Source of the DNA: Thermoplasmata archaeon
GTDB lineage: Archaea; Thermoplasmatota; Thermoplasmata; UBA10834
Reading direction: 5' to 3'
Length of the DNA stretch: 37,175 nt
Assembly: GCA_021789945.1 (NCBI GenBank)
Contig: JAJYIS010000007.1
Span: 1-37,175, forward strand
Shown in pieces: positions 1 to 8,050 of the stretch. A program made the translations under genes and the position numbers. The notes under the pieces are model-generated. The model had not been told where the DNA came from, did no database searches, and was given only the letters and a program-made list of their open reading frames with translations. The number at the start of each line of letters is the position of its first letter. Position 1 is the stretch's first letter.

Positions 1-1
1 C

Positions 2-889
2 TCTGGCGGGCCGCAAGCTCCCATCAAGGCCGAGCGGCGGGCACCATTTGCCGAAGTGGGTCCGCCGGTCGTTGTCTTCAGCGTGACCCCGCATGGCATA
101 GGAGATGCCCTCCCGATTGCGATGAGCGTGGCACAGCAGTCAGGATCGAAGATCGTGGTGGCATCGGACGTGGAGCTTCGAGAGTATGAGAGGGAGAGCC
201 TTGCCTCGGCGGGGATTCCCTCGGAATACATCCGACTCGAAGCCGTGGAGTCCTTAAGGGGGATGAGGTCGGTCGCTCGCGGTATCAAGAGCTATGTGGA
301 CGGAGTCGGGGCGGAGATGGTAGTCATCCCTGTTAGACGCAGCATGTTCGCTAACCGTCGCACCAGGAAGAGGGCCGCTTGGATCTCCGAGTTCTCTGGA
401 AAGCGCGTGGTACTCGTGTCGGGGCCTCGGCAAGAGCCTGGCAGGCTCGTGCCGGTCAGGAGGATATTGATTCCGGTTCTAGACGAGTTCCATCCCGAGG
501 TGTTCGCTCTCGCAGGGACGCTCACGTCGTCATCGAAGGTTCCGGATGTGGATATCGTCGCGGCCAAGGTGATCAAGATGCCACCGAGTATACCGCTGTA
601 CTCCACCTACAGGCCGGAATCGCTCGTGGACACCGAACGGGAGATGTCGTTCCTCAGGTCGGTCAGTGGTCTGCCGATGCTCAAACGTCTCAGTGCGAGG
701 GTCCTGTTGGTCAGAGACATTAGCAGGGACGTTGTCGAGTTCGCAGAACAGAGGCGGGTGGACATGATTCTCTTCAGAGGAGACTGGAGCACGATTCGCA
801 CCGGATTCTTGAACGAGAAGGAGAGGAGGATTGCATACGGCGCTCCCGGCCAAGTCATGGTGCTACTTCCGCCAGCGGACAAGTCCTGA
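2..889 (+). CDS. UspA-like (universal stress) domain protein, 5'-truncated by window edge
   Basis: The reading frame of ORF 56..889 stays open upstream to the window edge (SGGPQAPIKAERRAPFAEV-GPPVVVF...). Two alpha/beta nucleotide-binding-like repeats (VRRILIPVLDEFHPEVFALAGTL; VEFAEQRRVDMILFRGDW) resemble UspA domains. Confidence 0.55.
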   Translation, partial: SGGPQAPIKAERRAPFAEVGPPVVVFSVTPHGIGDALPIAMSVAQQSGSKIVVASDVELREYERESLASAGIPSEYIRLEAVESLRGMRSVARGIKSYVDGVGAEMVVIPVRRSMFANRRTRKRAAWISEFSGKRVVLVSGPRQEPGRLVPVRRILIPVLDEFHPEVFALAGTLTSSSKVPDVDIVAAKVIKMPPSIPLYSTYRPESLVDTEREMSFLRSVSGLPMLKRLSARVLLVRDISRDVVEFAEQRRVDMILFRGDWSTIRTGFLNEKERRIAYGAPGQVMVLLPPADKS

Positions 890-1089
890 TGCGGCCAACC
901 ATGTTCGGTCTGCAGAGGCTCAGGGAGACATGCCTGCCATCGCAGCCGATTCACTGGCTTGTTCCAGCTGACTCATTGCCCGCTGTCCTCCTGGCTTGAG
1001 AACCGAGACTGGCATGCCTCTCATTTCGCCATTGCTGGATGTCCGTTCTCAGTTGACGAGTCAGCAGGCAGCGCGCTCCGCATGATCGC

Positions 1090-1725
1090 TCAGGATTCTT
1101 CAAGAGCAGTCTGTTGCCTCATCGCCTCTCTTAGCTTCTGCTCGGCTTTCCTCAGGTCCTCTGGGTTGTTCAGATTCCAGAAGCTCTCAAGTTCGGGATC
1201 GATGCCCCTGAGCTCCTTCTCCTCCATGATCACAAGGTCGAGTCCTGCAAATGCTTCGACCGGCTTCCGCTTTCCCTGACCGGCAGCCTTCTTGAATGCT
1301 TCGATGGCTGCCGTTCGTCTGAAGGCACCGTGCAGCGGCTCATACAGGCCGCGAACGACCGGCACTGCACCATCCCTGCCGGCCGCTCTCACGATCATCG
1401 CGTCGCAGAGTTCGCGCTTCAGAAAGGGGGTGTCACAAGGACTGACCAAGACATATTCGCCTCTCGCCGATCTGAGCGCGCATGTCAGGCCTTCGAGAGG
1501 TCCGATGCCTTCCTGATCATCCTCCACGACCTCGAAACCGATCTCGCTGAACTCATCGTAATCGGCCGAACTCCCCTTCGCCACGGATATGACGATCTCG
1601 TCGACGAGATCGAGCATGGCGTCGATCACATAGGAGATCATCGGATCGCCGTTGAGGTACATGAGCGCCTTGTTTTGGCCCATCCTCGAGCTCTTCCCGC
1701 CTGCAAGAATCACTCCGGTAAGCAT
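1090..1725 (-). CDS. mobA: Molybdenum cofactor guanylyltransferase (MobA-like NTP transferase)
   Basis: N-terminal LTGVILAGGKSSRMGQNKALMYLNG nucleotidyltransferase motif; VSPCDTPFL; ESFWNLNNPEDL near the C-terminus, typical of MobA. Confidence 0.88.
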   Translation of the reverse strand: MLTGVILAGGKSSRMGQNKALMYLNGDPMISYVIDAMLDLVDEIVISVAKGSSADYDEFSEIGFEVVEDDQEGIGPLEGLTCALRSARGEYVLVSPCDTPFLKRELCDAMIVRAAGRDGAVPVVRGLYEPLHGAFRRTAAIEAFKKAAGQGKRKPVEAFAGLDLVIMEEKELRGIDPELESFWNLNNPEDLRKAEQKLREAMRQQTALEES

Positions 1726-1843
1726 CCGGTCGACCCAATCGAGTCATTCCTAATCAAGCTATCTTCAATTTAGGGTCAGAGCATGCCAGACAACCAAAAG
1801 TGTTATTAGCGGCCGAAGGCTTCGCACGAGTTGGAGCCTCGGA

Positions 1844-2890
1844 ATGGCAAAGATAACGGCTGCCCAAGGCGCAGGCGGCGAGCGGATGCAGGAGTTCATC
1901 CGCGAGTTCGTGCTGAAGGAGCTGGACCACGACTTCGGCGAGATCCCGTTGGCCGCGCTCGACGACGCTGCCATAATCGATGGCATCGCATTCACGACAG
2001 ATTCATACACTGTCAAGCCGCTCTTCTTCCCGGGCGGGGACATTGGGACCCTCGCGGTCTCGGGCACAGTGAACGACCTCTCTGTCATGGGTGCAAGACC
2101 CTTGGCGCTCTCATGCGCCATGATCATCCAGGAGGGGTTCTCAGCCGAGGACCTCCACAAGATAATGAAGAGCTTGAGTTCCACAGCGAAGAAGGCAGGC
2201 GTGAGGATCGTCACTGGCGATACGAAGGTCGTCGAGAAAGGCGCGGCTGACGGACTGTTCATCACCACGAGCGGAATCGGCAAACGGTCCGAACACCTGG
2301 ATCACAACATAAAGTCTGTCAGGGAGAATCGGAGATTTGAATGGAACTGGCCCAACGATTCCGCTGTCGGCCCCGGCGACAAGATACTCATCTCAGGGAC
2401 CATCGGAAACCACGGCGTCGCGTTGCTGTCTTTCAGGGAGGGGTACGGGTTCGAGACCTCGATCAAGAGCGATGCTGCTCCGCTCAACAGCCTCATCGCC
2501 GAGGGCCTGAAGGTCGGAGGAATAACCGCCATGAAGGATCCGACCAGGGGCGGCGTGGCGAACCTGCTGAACGAGTGGGCAGACAAGTCCAAGGTGGGAA
2601 TCAAGGTCCGCGAGGAGGACCTGCCGTTCGACGATGCCGTCATATCTGCCTGCGAGATGCTGGGGATCGATCCCCTCGAGGTGGGGAACGAGGGCAAGGT
2701 CGTGATCGCGGTCGTGCCTGAGCTGGCTGAGAGCGTCCTAAAGGCGATCTCGAAGAGCCCCGAAGGAAGGAAGGCCCGGATCATCGGCGAGGCGAGCAGT
2801 GACATCAGAGGCGTGATGATGGAAACCCACACAGGGGGCAAGAGGGTGGTCGAGCCGCCCGTTGGAGACCCGGTCCCCAGGATATGCTGA
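1844..2890 (+). CDS. hypE: Hydrogenase expression/formation protein HypE
   Basis: AIR synthase-like fold motifs (GGDIGTLAVSGTVNDLSVMGARP, GDTKVVEKG, MKDPTRGGVANLLNEWA) and a C-terminal PRIC ending with the conserved Cys. Confidence 0.96.
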   Translation: MAKITAAQGAGGERMQEFIREFVLKELDHDFGEIPLAALDDAAIIDGIAFTTDSYTVKPLFFPGGDIGTLAVSGTVNDLSVMGARPLALSCAMIIQEGFSAEDLHKIMKSLSSTAKKAGVRIVTGDTKVVEKGAADGLFITTSGIGKRSEHLDHNIKSVRENRRFEWNWPNDSAVGPGDKILISGTIGNHGVALLSFREGYGFETSIKSDAAPLNSLIAEGLKVGGITAMKDPTRGGVANLLNEWADKSKVGIKVREEDLPFDDAVISACEMLGIDPLEVGNEGKVVIAVVPELAESVLKAISKSPEGRKARIIGEASSDIRGVMMETHTGGKRVVEPPVGDPVPRIC

Positions 2891-2895
2891 GCAGT

Positions 2896-3510
2896 CTACT
2901 TCATGGGCTGTCTGATAACGGTCTTCAGCTTCTCCGGCTTCGACCTGCTCGGATCGCTCAGGTAGATCTCATGATGCTTCCCTCTTAGGGCGTGCCCGCT
3001 GTCGGCTATGTACTTGTGGAGCTTCTCGATGTTTGGCCTCTCCGCGCTGTACGGGCCGATGTGCATGATCTGGGCCGAGATCCCTTCGTCGAACTCCTCG
3101 AATCTCACTTTGTCGAGGTCCGGGACCTCCTTCTTCTTCCGGACGATCTCCTCCCTCGCCTTCGAGACCAAGTCCTTGGTGACATGATCGGGCTGCGCGA
3201 TCATCGCGGTCCAGTTCCAGGTTTCCTTCCCCGCCGTCAGGAAGTTGACGCCTTCGTCCGTCCACCACAGCGCCTCGAGTGGCATGACTATGTGCTCGAC
3301 CTTCGTCGTGCCCAGCTTGATCATGAACTTCATGGTGTAGCTCAGCGAGTAGAGAGCGCCAATGGCGTCCTGAAAGTCCTTGGACTTGTTGGGGTCGCCT
3401 CTTCCATCGACCATCAGGAAGTTCATCTTCGGGACTCCCACCGTCGTCGGTTCATTCGATGAGGGGAAGTACAGGGCCTGCAGATCCTTGCTGAGATCTT
3501 TCTTCGCCAT
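2896..3510 (-). CDS. GyrI-like small-molecule-binding domain protein
   Basis: NFLMVDGRGDPNKSKDFQDAIGALYSLSYTMKF and MHIGPYSAERPNIEKLHKYIADSGHALRGKHHEIYLSDPSR are typical of GyrI-like proteins. ATG at 3510 is preferred because GAGGTGA lies just upstream. Confidence 0.85.
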   Translation of the reverse strand: MAKKDLSKDLQALYFPSSNEPTTVGVPKMNFLMVDGRGDPNKSKDFQDAIGALYSLSYTMKFMIKLGTTKVEHIVMPLEALWWTDEGVNFLTAGKETWNWTAMIAQPDHVTKDLVSKAREEIVRKKKEVPDLDKVRFEEFDEGISAQIMHIGPYSAERPNIEKLHKYIADSGHALRGKHHEIYLSDPSRSKPEKLKTVIRQPMK

Positions 3511-3545
3511 TTCACTCACCTCGATGTCTCTCGCCCTGAATCGGC

Positions 3546-4004
3546 CTACGTGCGCTTAATCTCATCCTCCACCTTCCTCACGATCTCCGGCAGCGCTGCC
3601 TCGACCCTCGCGGTCAGCCGCTCATTGACGTCGACGAGGTCTTCGGCCTCCACCGCGAAGAATATGACCTCCTTAGGCATCCTCTCAGGCACGATCCTTC
3701 GGCCAAGAGCTAGCGCGGTCGCAATGTTGATCCCATGAGGTGAGGATCCGTGGACTGCGCGCTCGAAATCCTTCTCGGCGAGGACGCGAGTCTCCCCGGG
3801 CGTCCCTCCCTTCGTCTGGATCGCATCGATGATGATTACCTTGTCATAGCCGAGGACGAGGTCGAGCAGCTCCAGGCCGCTGGCTGCCAACTCTTCGACA
3901 TCCACTCCGGGCAAGCGCATCTCCTTGAGGAGTCTCGCGGCGTGGATTCCGACGCCGTCATCCGAAAGGATTGGGTTGCCCACGCCGAGGACTAGTGTTC
4001 TCAC
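3546..4004 (-). CDS. Hydrogenase maturation protease (HycI/HyaD/FrcD family)
   Basis: VRTLVLGVGNPILSDDGVGIHAARLL, ASGLELLDLVLGYDKVIIIDAI and SPHGINIATALALG. A GTG start at 4004 fits the family N-terminus better than the 4130 start in the track. Confidence 0.93.
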   Translation of the reverse strand: MRTLVLGVGNPILSDDGVGIHAARLLKEMRLPGVDVEELAASGLELLDLVLGYDKVIIIDAIQTKGGTPGETRVLAEKDFERAVHGSSPHGINIATALALGRRIVPERMPKEVIFFAVEAEDLVDVNERLTARVEAALPEIVRKVEDEIKRT

Positions 4005-4157
4005 AAGTAGCAGAAAGTCGTGCTCCGTAATAATCCTGACTGGTTGTCGGTTCGGCTCAATCCTCTTATACGCGCGTGAGTGTGATGAGTTCACTGGTCG
4101 GTGACCACTAGCTTCGGTCGGTCCGGTCATTCAGGCTGGTTTGTCATCGGAGGCGCC

Positions 4158-4964
4158 ATGAGGAAGGAGCCTGACTCCGTTAGAGAACCAATGCCCGCCG
4201 TGTTCGTGGGCCACGGAAACCCGATGAACGCGCTGGCCACGAACTCCTACACCGAGGGCTGGCGGTCAATCGGCGCCTCGATGCCCCGACCCAAGGGCAT
4301 CGTGTGCGTGTCCGCTCACTGGTACATCGATGACACGAAGGTGACAGCGATGCCCAGTCCCAAGACCATTCATGATTTCGGAGGATTCCCGAGGGAGCTG
4401 TACGAGGTGCGGTATCCTGCGCCTGGGGATCCGGCTTTGGCGGAGAGAGTCTCCAGGCTTCTGAAGCCGACATCGGTCGGTCTCGACGACTCTTGGGGCC
4501 TGGACCACGGGACCTGGTCGGTCCTGGTTCACATGTTCCCGAAGGCGGACATCCCCGTGGTCCAGCTCAGCGTCGACGCGACAAGGCCCCCATCGTTCCA
4601 CCACGACCTCGGCAGACGCTTGGCCCCTCTTCGCGACGATGGAATCTTCGTCCTTGGGAGCGGCAACATCGTCCACAACCTCCAGGCATACACTTGGGGG
4701 AACAGCAGGACGAAGGCATACGATTGGGCGGTCGAGTTCGAGGATGAGGCGAGATCCCTGATTTCCAGCCGCAATTTCGCGAAGCTCGTCCAATACGAGA
4801 ACCTCGGGGAGCCAGCCGTGCTGTCTGCGCCGACCCCCGACCACTACCTGCCTCTTCTGTACATCTTGCCTCTCTCGCGGCCCTCCGACGCCATCAGCTT
4901 TCCGGTCGAGGGATTCGACGGTGGCTCCCTTTCGATGTTGGCAGTGGAGTTCGGGCGATCATGA
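4158..4964 (+). CDS. Extradiol ring-cleavage dioxygenase, LigB/4,5-DOPA dioxygenase (YgiD-like) family
   Basis: MPAVFVGHGNPMNAL, PKGIVCVSAHWYIDD, HDFGGFPRELYEVRYPAPGDP, WGLDHGTWSVLVHMFP, VLGSGNIVHNL: DODA family metal-ligand motifs. Confidence 0.93.
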   Translation: MRKEPDSVREPMPAVFVGHGNPMNALATNSYTEGWRSIGASMPRPKGIVCVSAHWYIDDTKVTAMPSPKTIHDFGGFPRELYEVRYPAPGDPALAERVSRLLKPTSVGLDDSWGLDHGTWSVLVHMFPKADIPVVQLSVDATRPPSFHHDLGRRLAPLRDDGIFVLGSGNIVHNLQAYTWGNSRTKAYDWAVEFEDEARSLISSRNFAKLVQYENLGEPAVLSAPTPDHYLPLLYILPLSRPSDAISFPVEGFDGGSLSMLAVEFGRS

Positions 4965-5049
4965 CATGCCCTTGTTGATGGTGCCTCCGCGGACTGGACC
5001 ATGATGCACAGAAATCGAGGAGGGGGATCCCCCTCCGGAAATGAATTCT

Positions 5050-6564
5050 CTAGAAGTTTCTCTGTGTCGAAAGCACGGAGCCGTTCTTGTCCTTGACCAC
5101 GACCTCGAGCGCCGGCCCGCAGTTCAGGGAGTGCGTCCCGCACGAGTTGCACGGGTCGTAGCACCTGAAAGCCATCTCCACCTTGTTCAGCAGCCCGGGC
5201 GAGACCATCCCGTCCTTGATCAGGGCCTTCGCCGCCTGCCTCACGCTCGTGTTGATCGCGGCGTAGTTGTTCGTCGTGGCGACGATCATGTTGATCTTGG
5301 TAGTGAGGCCGTTCTTGTCGGCGGCGTAGTGGTGTATCAGGGTGCCTCTGGGCGCCTCGACTATGCCCACGCCCTCCTTGGGCTCGTTGAACTTCCCGCG
5401 GATGTCAGGACTGGTGATGCTCTTGTCGCTCGCGAGCTCGAGCATGTGCTCCGTCGCGTACTGGAGCTCTATGACTCTGGCCCAGTGGTATGCGAGCGTG
5501 TGGTGCGCCGGTCCCTTGACCCCGAGGTCAGACATGGTCTTCCTGAATATCTCGTACTCCTTCTGTGCGAGGGGCGTCGTGTAGCCGGTGCATACGTTGA
5601 TCCTGCCCAGCGGGCCGACCCTGTATATGCCGCTCTGCGGGCCAGTGACGAAGCCCTTCCATCCGACCTTCTTCAGGTAGGGCATCTTCATGTAGGTCCA
5701 CGGCTCGACATGCTCCGCGATGACGTCGAGGTACTCGCTCGGCCTGAACCTCTCGATCTGCTTGCCGGTCTGGTCGACCACCCTTATGTCGCCGTCGTAG
5801 AAGTTCGTCTTGTTGTTCTTGTCGACCATGCCCATGTAGTAGCTCTCCATGTAGAACGCGTCTGTGTTGAGCACGATGCCCATGTAGTCCTTGTTCGCGA
5901 GCACGATGTCCTTGAACAGCTTCACGGTGAACTTGCCGAACTCGACGCACGACTTCGCCATGGTCTCCATCTGGACGCGCTCCTCCTCGCTGATCTGCTT
6001 GGAGACGCCTCCGGGCAGGCCGAACACAGGGTGCGTGGCCCTGCCGCCGACAATCTCCTGCACCTTCTGGCCGTACGACCTGTGCTTGATGACCTCGGCG
6101 CCGATCGGCACGCCGACCGCGTCGACCACGCCCAGCACGTTTCTCTTGCTCGCCGGGGCGGATGGCCCTAGCACGAAGTCCGGCGCCGCGAGCGCGTAGA
6201 AGTGCGCTATGTGGCTATGGGTATACTGACCCATGTAGAACAATTCCCTCAGCTTCTTCGCGGTGGGGGTCGGCTCAGCGCTGAACACCGCGTCCAGCGT
6301 CTTGGTGCTCGCGAGGTGGTGTGCTGCCGGGCAGACACCGCAGAGCCTGTTGGTCAGGACTGGGAGCTCCATGACATGCCTGCCGATGCAGAACCTCTCG
6401 AACCCTCTCAGCTCGGGTATCTGCAGGTAGGCGTTCTCGACGTTCCCAGCATCGTTCAGGAATATCTCGATCTTGCCATGGCCCTCGAGCCTGGTGATCG
6501 GGTCGATCGTGATCTTGTGCTCGTGGGTCTTCACGGGAGTATCGTTGATTATTGGTCCGGCCAT
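5050..6564 (-). CDS. mvhA: [NiFe] hydrogenase large subunit, Mvh-type (group 3)
   Basis: L1 motif RLCGVCPAAHH and L2 motif DPCNSCGTH, followed by a C-terminal extension SLNCGPALEVVVKDKNGSVLSTQRNF; N-terminal ITIDPITRLEGHGKIEIFL. Confidence 0.96.
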   Translation of the reverse strand: MAGPIINDTPVKTHEHKITIDPITRLEGHGKIEIFLNDAGNVENAYLQIPELRGFERFCIGRHVMELPVLTNRLCGVCPAAHHLASTKTLDAVFSAEPTPTAKKLRELFYMGQYTHSHIAHFYALAAPDFVLGPSAPASKRNVLGVVDAVGVPIGAEVIKHRSYGQKVQEIVGGRATHPVFGLPGGVSKQISEEERVQMETMAKSCVEFGKFTVKLFKDIVLANKDYMGIVLNTDAFYMESYYMGMVDKNNKTNFYDGDIRVVDQTGKQIERFRPSEYLDVIAEHVEPWTYMKMPYLKKVGWKGFVTGPQSGIYRVGPLGRINVCTGYTTPLAQKEYEIFRKTMSDLGVKGPAHHTLAYHWARVIELQYATEHMLELASDKSITSPDIRGKFNEPKEGVGIVEAPRGTLIHHYAADKNGLTTKINMIVATTNNYAAINTSVRQAAKALIKDGMVSPGLLNKVEMAFRCYDPCNSCGTHSLNCGPALEVVVKDKNGSVLSTQRNF

Positions 6565-7584
6565 CTAGCTCACCTTCCTCTTGCCCCGCTCGGTCACAGT
6601 CCGCCTCAAGGGGGACTTCGGGAGCGAGAACGCGTAGAAGGTCCCCAGCGGGTCCTTCACCTGCGTCATCAGCGTCATGATTTGCTCCTCGCTCATCTTC
6701 GATTCCGAGTCCGTTATGTTCAGCAGGGACGACAGCGCGCTCAGCATGCTCGAGCCCTGGTCCGTGACTCCCCTGGTCGGGCCCATGCAGCCCCTGCATG
6801 GCATCTGGGCGTTCGGACACATCGCGCCGCATCCGGCCCTCGTCGCCGGCCCGATGCATATTATGCCCTGGTCGAGGAGGCACTTCTTCGGGTCTGGCGT
6901 TATCTCGTACGCCTGGTAGATCTTCTCGATCCTCCTGCCCTTCTCGACCCGTTCCCGCTTGCACTCGTCGCAGAGCGTCTTGTCGCTCGCGATGACCGCA
7001 CCCTTCGGCGGGAGCGGCGTGCCCTTGGTCACATAGTTCGCGACGGCGTCGACCGCCATCGCGATCAGGTTCACCGTCGGCGGGCAGCCAGGCATGAAGT
7101 AGTCGACATCCACCACCTGGTCGAGCGTCTTGACGGTGTCCCAGAATTCCGGGAGTTCCAGTTCGCCCTCCTTGACCTTCAGGTGCGCCTGAGGCGTCAC
7201 GAACTCGGGATTGTCTGTCGATTGCGTCTTCTTGTACACGGTCTCGAATATTTCCTTCTTGTTCGTTACATTCGCAAGCCCGGGCGTCCCGCCGTAGCAC
7301 GCGCACGAGCCGAACGCTATCATCACGACGGATTTCTGCCTGAGCAATTTCGCGATGTGCTCGTTCTCCGAGTTCCTTATGGCCCCGTTGTAGAACGAGA
7401 CGGTGATCGATTTGTCCGGCATGCTCTCGATGTCTTTGAGCTTGCCGTCGAACCCGATCGGCCAGAACACGACATCCGCGATCGCATGGACGTCGAGTAT
7501 CTTCGCGTCTATGTCCAGGAGCGCGACATCGCACCCTCCGCATCCCGCTCCCCAGTACTGTGCGATCTTTATCTTTTCAGCCAT
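6565..7584 (-). CDS. mvhG: [NiFe] hydrogenase small subunit, Mvh-type
   Basis: IAQYWGAGCGGCDVALLDID, FGSCACYGGTPGLANV, FMPGCPPTVNLI, and a C-terminal Cys cluster (CIGPATRAGCGAMCPNAQMPCRGCMGP). Confidence 0.96.
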   Translation of the reverse strand: MAEKIKIAQYWGAGCGGCDVALLDIDAKILDVHAIADVVFWPIGFDGKLKDIESMPDKSITVSFYNGAIRNSENEHIAKLLRQKSVVMIAFGSCACYGGTPGLANVTNKKEIFETVYKKTQSTDNPEFVTPQAHLKVKEGELELPEFWDTVKTLDQVVDVDYFMPGCPPTVNLIAMAVDAVANYVTKGTPLPPKGAVIASDKTLCDECKRERVEKGRRIEKIYQAYEITPDPKKCLLDQGIICIGPATRAGCGAMCPNAQMPCRGCMGPTRGVTDQGSSMLSALSSLLNITDSESKMSEEQIMTLMTQVKDPLGTFYAFSLPKSPLRRTVTERGKRKVS

Positions 7585-7585
7585 C

Positions 7586-8050
7586 TCACACGCCCCCCTT
7601 GTACGGTGTGGGCCCCATCTCCTTGACCGTGTTCGTGAACTCGATTATGGTCTTCTGGAACTTCTCCCCCTCGCCCGCCGAGACCCACTCGAGCCTCAGC
7701 CTGTCAGGGTCGAACCCGAACTGCTGGATGAGCATCTTCATGAGCGCCATCCTCCTGCGGGTCCTGTAGTTCCCTCCGATGTAGTGGCAGTCCGCCGGGT
7801 GGCAGCCCGCGACGAGCACACCGTCGGCTCCCTTCTCAAACGCTCTTATTACGAACTCAGGGTCGACTCTCGCGGAGCACATGACCCTGATCGTCCTGAA
7901 GTACGGGGGCATCTGGAGCCTGCTGACTCCCGCCAGGTCCGCGCCCGCGTACGAGCACCAGTTGCAGCAGAAGACGAGTATCTTCGGCTCGAAGTGCTCG
8001 CTCCCGCCGTCTCCTCCGTGTGAGCCTGCATGAACCGCCTCTGAGTTCAT
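7586..8050 (-). CDS. mvhD: MvhD-type hydrogenase iron-sulfur subunit (copy D1)
   Basis: [83 protein letters not shown]. Confidence 0.96.
   Translation of the reverse strand: MNSEAVHAGSHGGDGGSEHFEPKILVFCCNWCSYAGADLAGVSRLQMPPYFRTIRVMCSARVDPEFVIRAFEKGADGVLVAGCHPADCHYIGGNYRTRRRMALMKMLIQQFGFDPDRLRLEWVSAGEGEKFQKTIIEFTNTVKEMGPTPYKGGV

Noticed and set aside
5041-6171. 376 aa plus-strand ORF antisense to mvhA
   Set aside because: Mirror ORF of a certain hydrogenase large-subunit gene; no recognisable family or start context.
6202-7626. 474 aa plus-strand ORF antisense to mvhG/mvhA
   Set aside because: Same shadow-ORF effect; spans two real genes.
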